A DNA stretch of 64,000 nt from Beta vulgaris subsp. vulgaris (Eukaryota > Streptophyta > Magnoliopsida > Caryophyllales > Amaranthaceae). The DNA lies in assembly GCF_026745355.1 (NCBI RefSeq), contig NC_079208.1, positions 18,469,213 to 18,533,212 of the forward strand, given 5' to 3'. The position numbers and the translations under genes were made by a program. Every line of letters starts with the position of its first letter. Within the stretch, counting starts at the first letter, position 1. Under the pieces are notes generated by a model. That model did no database searches and had not been told where the DNA came from. It saw only the letters and a list, made by a program, of their open reading frames with translations. Below, piece by piece: positions 22,201 through 33,727 of the stretch.

Positions 22201-24547
22201 CAGGTTCCTAAGATAGAACATTTGTCTGCATGTTTTGGAGTTCCCAATAGTTCAATACTATAATAAATATTTAAAAATTGGATACCCAGTTCATGTACGC
22301 ATCTGTATCCTATTTGTGAAATGAGTTGTTATGCATCTTGGCATATGATGAGCGTGCGTAGAGTCTCTAGCATTTACATGTATGATGGTTTTAAATTGGA
22401 AGTATCGATGGTTGAGCATTTATCACAGGCAGCTGCTTTACTCTCTGTTCAGTTGGTTGGAATCGAATGATAGGATTATCAGGGACAGAATTTATAGTTG
22501 GTGAGCATTGTGGGATGGAGTGGTGTCTCATGTATTTTTGTGGTAATATTTTGATTGGATTGTTGCCTTAAGTCCAAGTGATATTGTATAAGCCCTCATG
22601 CTTACAATTATAAATTTAATGGGACGAGGTTTAGGTGGCACAATTTTTGTGTCTCCTATATCGTCTCGGTATCGTCAATAGGTAAGATCTTTTACCACTT
22701 GAGAAACATTGATTTGCAAATAGATATCAGTTGGGGACTTCTAATGGCTAATAGTTAGTTCTCATATTAAAGAAATATGAGCATGAAGGAATTATACGTT
22801 ACTGGACTAGCCTAAGTTTTAACAGACCTTTCAATTTGCTGCCCATACAGATATAAAAACGACTGCTAAATATATGTTCGTGAAATTTATAGCTCATACT
22901 AGACTACTTATAGTTGTCATCACAGATCAAAATCCCATTTTATAAATCTATGCGGAAGCATTTTCAATGTAGCTTACTACAGCTGCCCTGCAACATAAAC
23001 TGGTTTTGGCCCCCTACATTTGTTTTCTTACAATTTACCTTAGTAAGAAAACCCTATGTTGCTTGGACTCTTCATTTCACATCAAGTACCTGTGTCGGAT
23101 CCTCGACACTCGGACATGGGTGGGACACTTGGACACTTTGTTTTGGGCTAAAAAATAGAAAAAATTCCAAAAAATAGCCAAGTCGGACACTTGGACACGT
23201 ACCCGTGTCGGACATGGGTACCCGAGTCTAAGCAACATAGAGAAAACCTCTGAAAATTGAGCGCCTCATACTTGCTCTGATAGGGGTGCGAAAATCAATT
23301 TGATGTGCTGAAATAAGCTCCTGCCTGCAATCCCTACAATTCTCTGAAGATTTACCCACTGTATTCAAGTAGAAAGATTGCTGCGTTGTGTTCATCTCAG
23401 TGGGAATGAGCAGCTAGTACACCACATTTTATATTTGTTCTTGCACTAGACATCTTTTACTTTAGTCATGGTCCACAAATTTCCTTTGTATGATTTAGGG
23501 AGCAAAAGGCATCTTCTCTCTTGGGTTCTTACGTTAGCATAAAACATATTGTTCAACATTCACTTACAAACAAACTTGAATGTTTGACGTAACATATGTC
23601 ATTATATGGAGCCACCTGCCCCAAGTTTGACTTAGCATAAACCAAAAAGATTTTAGTGAAAATGAGAGCTTATCTTATCGGTATAGCTTTTTGAACAAGG
23701 TAAAAGCAAAGAAAGAAAGAGACTGGCATTAACGGCACGTTTGGTATTTGTTAATGAATTGCGGTAATGGGAATGAATTTTAAGTGTAATTTTATTAAAG
23801 AAGCACTTTTAAAATCTCCATGGGGAGGCATTTTTTCTCAATAGGCAAGCAATCTCACCCCTAAACTTGTGTTTTTGTCTCCAAGGGGAAACAATTTTCA
23901 TTACCACTCATTACCACCTACAAGGTGGTATTGGATGGGAATGAAAATTCAAGATGAAAAGTGGACACATTAGGATAAATTAGCATTACCATGGGAATGG
24001 ACAATGATATTTTTCACAAATTTACACACAAATTCATTCCCATTACCACTATTTATGACCAACTACCAAACGGGCCGTAATTTCATTGGATTGCCTTGGG
24101 AGTTGAAATTATAAACACTTGCTAAACTGTGTTAGTGGCAATCTTGTGCAAATCTTGTTTTCCTTTTTTTCTCATTCCAGATTGCATTATAACTAAATTT
24201 GAATCCCTCTTGTATTCTTTGTATCTCAATTTGTTGTAACAGGTGTGCGTCAATGGACCAAAAACAGCACCAATGTACAAGTTCCTTAAAGCAAGTAAAC
24301 GTGCATCTCTTTGTGGAAGTGGTATTAGATGGAACTTCACGAAATTCCTTGTCGGCAAAGATGGAAAAGTTATTCAACGATATGGTACAACAACTCCTCC
24401 TCTGTCCATCGAGGTACATGGGGCTGTCTCTCATCTCCCAATTCCCCTCCCGTTGCTATCTTTCTCAGATTGATCTAAAAATTGAGAATGTTTCTTTGAC
24501 ATCTTATCCTGCAGGATGACATCCTAAAAGCATTAGGAAATATGTGA
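19279..24547 (+). CDS. GPX: Glutathione peroxidase-like (thioredoxin-dependent) peroxidase
   Basis: Six exons: 19,279-19,332, 19,448-19,524, 19,620-19,681, 21,181-21,299, 24,243-24,413 and 24,515-24,547; all introns are GT-AG and the spliced frame is 171 codons, the usual length. It reduces hydrogen or lipid peroxides; plant members use thioredoxin. Residues seen: peroxidatic Cys44 (NVASKCGFTN, an ordinary TGC split by intron 2), Gln79, Trp134 and Asn135 (WNFTKF), and resolving Cys92 (FACTRF). Cys73 lies in AFPCNQF; Cys106 and Cys128 are extra. The start MGAIES fits an N-myristoylation signal, with no transit peptide. It most resembles Arabidopsis GPX4/GPX5. The gene looks intact and functional; introns 3 and 4 are large. 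Confidence 0.95.
19682..21180 (+). other. GPX intron 3
   Basis: 1,499 bases, GTAAAT to CTCAG. It contains a run of T then G (about 20,046-20,071) but no transposon end or exon that I can recognise. Confidence 0.85.
23054..23240. mobile_element. hAT-type MITE in GPX intron 4
   Basis: Ends CTATGTTGCTTGGACTC and GAGTCTAAGCAACATAG. The 8-base duplication AGAAAACC lies at 23,046-23,053 and 23,241-23,248. Internal GTCGGACAC/GACACTTGGACAC words repeat near both ends. Confidence 0.92.
23731..24080. mobile_element. MITE-like inverted-repeat element in GPX intron 4
   Basis: Ends AACGGCACGTTTGGTA and TACCAAACGGGCCGTAA form an imperfect inverted repeat. The inside is rich in GGGAATGAA and CATTCCCATTACCA words facing each other. 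The target duplication could not be settled, so superfamily is unknown. Confidence 0.65.
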
Positions 24548-25499
24548 TGGATCATTATAGTTAAGGAGTTTTGGCCTTTTTATTCTCGAACAAGAAGATT
24601 AAACAACTTTTTTCTTTTGTAATATTGATTGTTGTATATTTGTATACACTATACAGTCATAGTGGCAGCTTGTTTGACAATGAATTCTGTTAATGTAGAT
24701 AATATCTCTAATGTGATATGTGATTGACACTGCTATTTTGTATAAGATATTTCATTGGTGCTGTGTGGTCTTCAAGATATTTGCAATCCAGAACGATCTT
24801 CCACTCTAGTAGGCAGGACATAATTCAGAAATGAGGATTTTAGTCTAGTTTCACTCGCTATCTTTAACTGTTGTTTTATGAAGCATGTAAAGGCCACCAT
24901 GGATTGAGCTAGAAGTGAGTTAGCCCGCGTAGACCTATCAATGTAAAATAAAGTCAATTGCGTTTAATAGAGGTGGAGACTGTAGAGTATGTTATAACCC
25001 TATTAACGGAACTTTGTGAACATAATAACATCATCTTTGTGCTAGATATTAGATTAAGCGAACATGAATTACTTGCAATTAACACCAATTAAGAATAACG
25101 AGAAATTTGAAGAAAATTAAACAACAAATAAAGCAATAAACACAATACACCAAATTACATGGGAAAACCCAAGCATTGAGAGGAAAAAAGCCCATCAAGC
25201 AAGTATTTTTGATTAATAAGAAAGATGAGGATGATTACAAGCATTAGTGAATGAGTTGATACTCTTTTCTCTCTCCCTCTTCCTAAATCCTAGAAAGAAC
25301 TCTCTTTTAAAAAGATAGTTAATGTCAACAAAAATGATGCACAACTTCTAAAAGTTCTGATTGCAACTCAAATTACCTTTGCTCTACTGCACGAGTCCTT
25401 AGTGGACTACAATGAAGCTTCCCGTCCCATAGTGTCTTGTCAACCCCTGCTCCATCCAAACGAATGCTACAACGTGGCACTTTAAGGAATGTTACCATT
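24548..25499 (+). other. GPX 3' UTR and unassigned downstream DNA
   Basis: The 3' UTR probably ends within the first 200-250 bases; a T-rich region lies at 24,605-24,625 and no canonical AATAAA is present there. From about 24,960 the sequence is AT-rich and unassigned, with no open frame of note. Confidence 0.5.
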
Positions 25500-26339
25500 G
25501 TCAAAGCCACCCTAAGACAACCTTCTAACAAAAATCGTACTCAGGAAAACCATACTCACCGTGCTTAGGCCAGTCATAAGGAAAAACCATTATCCCCAAA
25601 TTATCAAACATAATCCAAAATTCAAACACTCCACAACTATCACAATCTCGAAACAAAAGAAACATCCCCTCCCCAACACACACAAGATGAGATCTTCCCC
25701 ACTTCACCCAACCACCATCCCTGCCACAATGATTGTCGCCCCGAGCCGCCCGCTTCTTCTCTTTGAGGAGTATGAGGACCCATTTCTCTTCAACAAGCAT
25801 ATCTTCCTGTTAATCCCAGAGTTGAATTGGGATCCACAGACCTAGTAGTCCCACTGGAGGAGGAGGGAATCATATCGATTTCCCCTTTTCTCAAATGAAG
25901 GTCATGATCCTAAACCCGAGTGTCAACCAAGAGTTATCCAAAAAACCTTGTCATGTATCACCATGATGCTTGCGATTTTCTCCCCCTCACATGCCACAAC
26001 TACAAACAACAGCCCTCCTGTACTTAACCATGAGACTCTTTATGAAATGGCTCTTAAAGAGGAGTTAATGAGTGCCAGAAGACGAGAGGGTATTGTTACA
26101 GAACATAGATTCATGGCTCGATCGACTCCGTTATTACCACCCACCCAATTATTGGTCCGAGTATCATCCGCATCACAAGGATAAAGCTCATAAGCATCAC
26201 AAACGCCTTTGTAGTAGCTCATATACTCAAGCAACTCCACTTATTTGTGAGTTGGATAGAGGGAAGAGAGAAAAATGTTATTCGAGAAGTCGAGATGGTT
26301 CTAGAACCAAAAAGAGGATTTTGGATGTTGCATAAAAGA
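25500..26339. other. Unassigned DNA upstream of LINE ORF2
   Basis: Open frames of 78-94 codons occur on both strands but none shows a recognisable domain. The position just before ORF2 suggests decayed LINE ORF1 or 5' sequence; this is inference. Confidence 0.35.
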
Positions 26340-29300
26340 ATGTCTGTCATACTTTGGAACTCTAGAGGGATTGCTAGACCTTCCTTTAAGCCTAACTTCG
26401 CCACAGATGGAAACTCATGGCACTAACATTACAATTCTTGTGGAGACGTGGGTTTCACGGGAGCACATATCAAGAATTATGACCGATCTTTCATTTGCCT
26501 CGTGTTACCTTGTGGAGTCGGTGGGGTTTGCTGGCGATATTCTCCTCTTGTGCAACCCCAAAAGGGTAACTATCTACATCAAGGGAGAGAGTCCCCACGG
26601 GGTGCATGGGCTTGTCGAGGTACATAACCCCCACTCCGTTTTGTTGTCCTCTATGTATACTAGTATTAAGTTTGAGAAAAGAAAATTGTCATGGAATGGG
26701 TTGATTTATATAGCATGCAATGTGAATCTCACATGCTTTGTTAAGGTAGATTTTAATGAAAATTATCTGTCAAAGTGAGATATTTGGAGGCTGGTTGCTC
26801 AATAGAACAGGAGCAGATATTTTTTCAAAAACCATGAATAACTGTAATCTTGCTGATCTAGGTTTCCATGGCCTATGTTTCAGATATTCACTGGGACTAA
26901 CTAAAGAAAAATGAGTCCTATGTTTCAAAGATTGGATCGTGGGTAGTGTAACCAAGACTAGTTCATAGGTTTTCCCAACTCCTTCCTATGACATTTACTA
27001 AGAGTCACTTTTGATCACTCCCCTATACTCCTTATCCTTGACCAAACCCCTAAGCCTTTAAGAGCCAAACCCTTAAGGTTTGAACCAATACGGATCTTGT
27101 ACCTTATTTTTTACAATTTTGTCTCTTTAGAATGAGGTAAAATAGGTAAGGAGGGGAAGCCTGAGAGATAGACTGCCATTCTTAGTAAGTCCATGATCCA
27201 CTGGAACAAGGCACAATTCGACAACATTTACCAAAAGAATATTAGGACGCTAGTGATCAGACTTAGGGTGCGTTCTATTCAACTTAAAAAATTAAGTTTC
27301 AGGTCCAATAAGTTCAGATAAGTTGCAATAAGGTCTAATAAGGGCAAGAAGTTCCAATAATGTCTAATAAGGTCCAATAAGTTTCAATCAGGTGCAATAA
27401 GTTCCAATCACGTGCAATAAGTTCCAATCAGGTCTAATAAGGTCCAATAAGTTCCAATCAAGTCTAATAAGGTCCAATAAGGTCCAAATAGTCAATGTTT
27501 AATAAACATTTGTATTATTGTCCATTATTTTGTTATTCATAATTTCATATCACTATTAACTGATTATGTTATTATTAGAATTTTAATTAAAGTACCACAA
27601 TGATTATATAGTATCATACTTGTATTAGTGTCTATTATTTTATTATTTATTTGTATTATGTCTAATTATTATTATTCATATTATGTCTATTATTTTATTA
27701 TTCATATTATTATTATTAGCTGATTATGATTATTAGAATTTTATTAAAGTACCACAATGTATATTATTATATCTATGTATTATTGTCTATTATTTGATTA
27801 TTCATATTGCTATTAAATAATATTATAATCATGGTCAAATAATTAAGGTTAACAATAATAATAAATAATTACAAATAATAAATAATTATAATTACATTAT
27901 TTTATTATTTATTTGTATTATGTCTATTATTTTATTATTTATTTGTATTATGTCTATTATTTTATTATTCATATTAAAATTTTTTGCTTTTCTACTAGTG
28001 TTTTATAAAATCAAAACAAGACTATTAGATATATTAATGGTGAAAGTAATGTATAGGCAAATATATAAATCGTAAATTTTTTTGTTAAATATATTTATAA
28101 GAGATAATTAATAATCATTATTTTTTAAAGGACGAATTATAATAATTATTACTCCATAAAAAATTTTGAGGGGTAGTATTTACGTTAGTGGTAATATTTA
28201 TGTTATTAATGATCAATTTTTTTTTGTCTAATAAGGTCAAATAAGTTTCAATCAGGTCCAATAAGGTCTAATAAGTTTCAATCAGGTCCAATAAGGTCTC
28301 ATAAGTTTCAATCAGGGCCAATAAGGTCTAATAAGTTTCAATAAGGTCAATAAGTTCCAATAAGGTCCAATAAGCTCCAATCAGGTTCAATCAGGTCCAA
28401 TAAGTTGAATCAAGTCCAATCAGGTTTAATAAGTTCCAATAAGTTCAGTTCAGGTTCAATAAGTTTAGTTCAGATAAGGTCCAATAAGTTCAGGGCCAAT
28501 AAGTTGAATAGAACGCACCCTTAAGGGGATCCAAAATGTCGTAGCCTCCAATCCCATGTCCAGGTTTCTAGTCGACCTTGAAATTGAGCTCCAAAGTGAG
28601 TCATTAGTCGTCCTTAACTAGGAAGATGCACTTTGGGCAGCCAAGAACCATAATGTTAAAATCACATATGGGGATAGAAAAACGAAATACTTCTGTAGGA
28701 GTGTCGTGGTGAAGAGAAACTCTAGCAAGATCCTATCTATTGGGGACAGCGTGGGGTGATGACTTAACGGACCCCAGGATATTAATGATCAGATCTCCAC
28801 CTTATTCCTAAACATTAACTCTTCCAAAAATATATAGTGCTCAAACTTCAAGAGACTACACTACAACCATTAACCTTGACCAACCCCTTTCAAACCTAAA
28901 GAACAACACAACCTTCTTCGAGATGAACCCAAACAAACCCCTTGGGCCAGATGGCCTCCATCTAGTATTTTTTAAGAAAATGTGGAATATTCTAGGGGAA
29001 GATATATGCAAATACTTAAGAGTGTGGTTTGAAAGAAGGAAAATTATGAGACAATGTGTGAGGCTTTGATCGGCCTAATATCTAAGCGACACCCCTATAA
29101 ACTATGAAACATTTAATACCTATTAGTTGTGCAACACACTTTGTAAGGTCCTTAATCAAGTACTTGGTAATCGATTAAAACCTCACATGTCTGATCTAAT
29201 ATCCCAAATCCAAAATATCTTCATCAAAGGTAGAGTCCCATGCATTAACCTTGGTGTTGACTTCAGAAGTCCTCCATTCCATGTCTGAAGAGAAAGATAG

Positions 29301-30081
29301 TATATTAGGTTGGTTTTCCCTTAAGGTTGATCTAGAAAAAGCCTATGACCGCATTAATTGGAATTTTGTGAGAGAGTGTCATGTTAACCATGAATTGTCT
29401 TATCATACTATTGGCATGATTATGGACTGCATAACTAAGGCATCCTTTTCTATATATCCGCATTAATAGAAGGAAGGCAACAATTTCACCCACTCTCGTG
29501 GCCTATGTCAGGTTGATCCCATGTCCTCGAAAATCTTGAATCTCTACTTTGAAACCCTAACACACATGATAAATGAGGCTTGCAACAAAATGTTATGGAC
29601 TCCCATTTGGGTTGGGAGAAAGAGAGTCACTGTGTCCCATCTTTTGTTTGCAGATGACCTTCTCTTATTTGGCAAATTTTATGAGTGTACAACCTTCACT
29701 ATTGGAGAGGTTCTCAAAAAGTTATGTCTAGGTGTTAGGCTAGAAAATCAATGAGGGTAAGAGGCGCCTCACTTTCTCTCTAAACACCATTGTTGAGAAT
29801 ATTAACCTATTTCATGATACCCTGAACGTCATCCAACCATACGATTTAGGCACACATCTAAGCCTCCCCTCTCCCACAAAAGACCCTCCTGCCCCCAAGT
29901 TCAATCTAATGTTCAGAGAATTACGAGTAAGCTCACCAGATGGAAAACTAAATTCCTCTCAAAAGAAGGGCGCCTATGTTTAATCTAGTCAACCTATTCA
30001 CGATCCCTAACTACTACATGTAAGCTTCTCACCTTTATAAAGCCACCCTCTTAAGCATAGATAACATTTGCAATAACTTCC
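26340..30081 (+). pseudogene. L1-type LINE ORF2, decayed and interrupted
   Basis: Starts MSVILWNSRGIARPSFKPN, the usual beginning of a plant LINE endonuclease. ILVETWVS then supplies the metal-binding Glu, followed by LVESVGFAGDILLL. A MITE (27,266-28,520) splits the gene. After it come KITYGDRKTKYF, KPLGPDGLHLVFFKKMWNI (about 28,940-28,995), LKVDLEKAYDRINW (about 29,320) and SHLLFADDLLLFG (about 29,640), the RT catalytic region. WKTKFLSKEGRLCL follows near 29,940. Many stops and frameshifts are present. The 3' end is cut off at the LTR that starts at 30,082. Confidence 0.88.
27266..28520. mobile_element. Harbinger-like MITE with repeated arms
   Basis: Ends GGGTGCGTTCTATTCAACTT and its perfect complement, flanked by TTA at 27,263-27,265 and 28,521-28,523, the PIF/Harbinger target type. 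Both arms are arrays of roughly 10-base words such as TCCAATAAGG, TCTAATAAGT and TTCAATCAGG, running the same way in both arms. The core (27,490-28,225) is AT-rich and includes repeats of TATTATTTTATTATT. No transposase is seen. Confidence 0.88.
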
Positions 30082-30589
30082 TGTAACACCCCGACTCCTA
30101 AGCATCAATTATTAGCTTAATTAATCAATCGTTAGCAGCGGAAGACCTAATTTAGTCGGAGCGTCACTGTCGTACCTCCCATCTAGAAGGTAGAAAGCAA
30201 CATTCTTTCCTAAAACTAAACAAATTATAATAATCATAGCTAATAACTTAAACGTGGCTAAAATTCTATAATTTTGTGTAAGTGAACTTATAATACATAA
30301 CCGACATAGTTACATAATCTAAAGTTAATATTTCCTCACTGTTACTCCTTCCCATCTTCATTAGCGTATCTAAAACAGAAAACAAAACGTCGTGATACGA
30401 GGCTCAGTAACATACCACCCTAACATCCTAAAAGCATTTCAATTTATTTTATTAGCAATCAGGGAGGAGAGAAATAGTAAAACCATTTCGTAAACATAAG
30501 CATTAAATCATAATCATAAAACATTATCATCATTCGTTATCTTGTTCATCATCATATATCTTTTAATTTGGTAACTTGGCTAGTACAAC

Positions 30590-30812
30590 AGAAGGGACGT
30601 CTCCCCATAACATACAGAAAGGCGGCCACAACATGGGTGACACTTTTGGTGCCCACATCGTTGACATACAGAAGGGCGGTCACAACATAGGTGACACTTG
30701 TAGTGCCCACTGAAAGGCGGTCACAAAAAAGGTGATACTTTTGGAGCCCAAGCATTAACCAGAAGGGTGGCCACAACAAAGGTGACACTTGCGGTACCCA
30801 CGGGATATTGCC
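30590..30812. repeat. Diverged tandem repeat in LTR C
   Basis: Four units of 45-60 bases with GGCGGTCACAACA or variants, then GGTGACACTT and TGCCCA. They occupy the position of the GGAGCCC repeats in LTRs A and B. Confidence 0.8.
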
Positions 30813-30875
30813 GAAAACCTTCTTTCACTTGAACTTTATCATGTTTCGTTTCTTTTAACATTACATAATCATAAC

Positions 30876-31180
30876 TAGGGGTGTTCAAAAATATCCGATC
30901 CAAAAATCCGTTGATCCGATCCGAAACTTCGGATATCCGATCCGATTTTAAGATTTCGGATATTTTAGATTCCATATCCGGAAAAAATTTTGGTCTTTCG
31001 GATTGGATACAGATCAAACTTTTTCAAAAATGTAAACGACCCAAACTGAAAATCCGGTGATCCGATCCGAAAAGTTCGGATATCCGAAAATTCCGGATCG
31101 CAATTCCTCCGATCTGAAAATTTCGGATATCCGATTTTTTGGATCGGATCCGATCCGATATCAGACATTGAACACCCCTA
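30876..31180. mobile_element. hAT MITE with CGGATATCCG arrays
   Basis: Ends TAGGGGTGTTCAA and TTGAACACCCCTA. The 8-base duplication ATCATAAC lies at 30,868-30,875 and 31,181-31,188. The inside holds many GATCCGATCCG and TTCGGATATCCGA words. It is 305 bases and noncoding; three short minus-strand open frames through it are repeat artefacts. Confidence 0.93.
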
Positions 31181-32523
31181 ATCATAACGTGATCATCATC
31201 ATATTTTCGTAACATCAAAGTCATCATACTTCATAAAACATCAAATCATTTAATAAACATTATTTAAATAGTAAAATTTTATATCCCGCACACCATAAAA
31301 ACATCGCATAAACATTTAATAAAAACACCATATGAAACATAGTTGGAAGGAGAGTGCGTGTGTTAGCAGTAGACGTTACGTGGATTCCTGCTTAACAACC
31401 TTGATAGCCGGGGGAGGCTTGTAATATCCTTAATCTTCTTTATCTATTCAAGAATAATTTTAATGTTCTGTTGTTAAGCTTTTAGGCCTAAATATTAGTT
31501 GAAGCTTATTAAGGTCATAACGTGCGTTATTACGACATAAAGGTCTCGATAAAAGTCATCATTTTCTTAATCGTTAATGGCTTCTTAAGGTGACTCTTTA
31601 ACAACTAATTAGGTGAAAGTAGCTCCTTTAGTTATACTTTTAGAATTATCGAACATTAAACTTGAAGTTATATTAATACATATTATATAATCATTCGAAA
31701 GTATACTATTATTATAAGAGCTCATAGTTAATCACCAATTAATCATCTATTATTAAATTAATTAAGTTTAAAGCTATAATAGAACCATTAACATTATTAT
31801 CATATTTCAATATCATAAAACTAGTAAATCAACCTAACTAGTTATTATAAGTAAACTAAAGGATTAGTGGAGTATCCATAACTTAAACTCATAATATAAA
31901 TAACAAGCTTATTGGATTAGTTTTAATTAACTTAAATAGCTTAGTAATCATGAAATATAGTCCAGTCATCGTTTTTAGGAATCAAGTTAGGTGGTTTAAG
32001 TAAACTAACTAAATTAGTGCATAAAATAAGCGCAAACCATATTTTAGCCCAACATAATTTATAACAGATTTAGAAACACTTAAGTTTTAGTCCAAAAGTA
32101 TTCTTCTAGGCCCAAACTAAGATAACTAACAAACGAACAAAACTTGGGCTTAGATTATCAAATTTAAGACATCAGAAATTTTTTATAAGAAAAGGGGCCA
32201 TTACCTCTACTACTAGGAGCAGGGATAGGCAACGAGTAGCATGGCCTCGGGCTTTTAGCCCTGGTGGACGGCAGTCGACGGGGACGATGCGGGCCAAGGT
32301 CGTCGGTGGTGCTGCGCGTACAACAGGCGTGACGAAGAGGAGCGACAAGAGAGAAGAGTGCGAGGAAGAGGGAGAAGACGCGAGGTGTAGGTGCGGTAGA
32401 GCTCCGAGGAGCATGCAGGTGCATCGGCGGGTGACAGACGAGCGAGGTGGCAGGCGGCTGTCCTGGCGTCCGCAAGCTGGCGGCAACCGGTGGTGGTTGT
32501 GGTGTGAAACCCAAAACAAAGGG

Positions 32524-32525
<2 letters not shown>

Positions 32526-32561
<36 letters not shown>
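32526..32561. repeat. (GA)n microsatellite
   Basis: About 18 uninterrupted AG/GA units inside LTR piece C, in the CT-rich leader when read on the minus strand. Confidence 0.95.
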
Positions 32562-32566
<5 letters not shown>

Positions 32567-32649
32567 GTTTTCTTTTTGGGTTCCTTTGGGTCACGTTTTT
32601 TGGCGAATTTGTGACTAAAAATTCTGGTGTTTGAAAGGTGGTTCGTAGG

Positions 32650-33654
32650 TGAAACGCCCCGAAAATTCATAACCTTAATAAAACACAATTGCTCATACTT
32701 GGCAGCGGATTTGGAATTTAAGCCTGTGGGATATGGCCCACTAGTACAATGCAACCCTAAATAGTCCTTGATAATTATACATAAATACTCGACTCAAATA
32801 ATAATAATAATTTCTCTAACACAAGATACCGCACACTTTCCCTTGAACACGTTCCTTATTACCAACGCTCTTGCAATGGCTATGCTCATACCTAAAACAG
32901 AAAACAAAACATCGTGAGCCGAAGCTCAGTAACATACTACCCTAACAACGTAAATTCAGTTTAATTCATTTTATTTGCAAATAGGGAGAAGAGAATATAG
33001 TAAAACATATTTCAAATTCGTAACGAAATAATAGCAAAGTAAACAATTATAAATAGCATCTTGATACTTCATAAGTTCCCATTATCTTTTCATCTTTTAA
33101 CATGGTAACTGGCGAGTATAGACATGTGGGACGTCTCCCACCATGTGATGACCCTCAAGGAGCCCAACTCCCTTTTTGGATACACCACCATGCGATGATC
33201 CTCAAGGACTTCCGCTCCCTTTTTGGATACACCGCTCGCACCAAAATAGCATTCGGTACCCCTCAAGGAGCCCGGCTCCCTTTTTGGGTGTACGACAGGT
33301 GCGAAGGTACGTGCACGACCATAAAGTAGATAAGCGTAACATTATACTGCCATAACCTCTTTTACTTTTATTTATCATGTTTCGTTTGTTTTGCATTCAT
33401 TGGCATAAGCCATAGATCTTTCATGAATCATACTTGAGCATCAATAACTCATAAGATCATCATTTACGAAACTCATTCGAAAGCAATATAATCCCACAAT
33501 CCATATAAGAATCACATCGCAATATCCTTAAAATAATTATAAACATTATTTCATAAACACATTTCGAAGGGGATCGTGGGTGTTAGCAATAAATGTTACC
33601 TCGATTCCTGCTTAATAACCTTAAAAGCCGGGGGAGGCTATAATATCCTTTCCC
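32650..33654 (-). repeat. Tekay-like LTR, piece A (5'-truncated)
   Basis: Parallel to 33,728-34,691 from the end GGGGCGTTTCA (minus strand) up to the GGATATTATAGCC segment. Its upstream half is missing because of a deletion joining it to the leader at 33,655. It carries the GGAGCCC tandem repeat at 33,152-33,300. Confidence 0.85.
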
Positions 33655-33727
33655 AAATGATCGTACCTAGGCGGTGCAAAGTCTATTACTCCGCACTTTC
33701 GGCTAGGTTTCGGCTCTGATACCACTC
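33655..33727 (-). mobile_element. PBS and 60-base leader between LTRs B and A
   Basis: Minus strand: TGGTATCAGAGCC (33,712-33,724), then the same leader as in G1 up to GATCATTTGGG, then directly LTR sequence. The element has lost nearly all of its interior. Confidence 0.88.

Larger units (their letters stand above)
21300..24242 (+). other. GPX intron 4
   Basis: 2,943 bases, GTAAGT to TAACAG. It carries two MITE-like insertions at 23,054-23,240 and 23,731-24,080. The rest shows no coding sequence. Confidence 0.85.
30082..32649 (-). repeat. Tekay-like LTR on minus strand (piece C)
   Basis: Left end TGTAACACCCC is the complement of the typical GGGGTGTTACA LTR terminus. It shares the CCGGGGGAGGCT segment (about 31,410) and the tandem-repeat region with pieces A and B. 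The right part, 32,200-32,640, is GC- and CT-rich and resembles the transcribed leader of such LTRs. The U3 with TATA box is absent, so the piece is truncated at its junction with piece A. A hAT element sits inside. Long open frames in the CT-rich part are probably noncoding. Confidence 0.72.

Noticed and set aside
19279..24547. Selenocysteine at the GPX active site
   Set aside because: The codon is TGC, split as TG and C by intron 2, so it is an ordinary cysteine as in all plant GPX.
25525..25845. 91-codon minus and 94-codon plus frames
   Set aside because: No recognisable domain on either strand; could be LINE remnant but I could not support a product.
32164..32754. 196-codon and 140-codon minus-strand frames
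   Set aside because: They lie in the CT-rich leader of LTR piece C and run through the GA microsatellite; no domain is visible.
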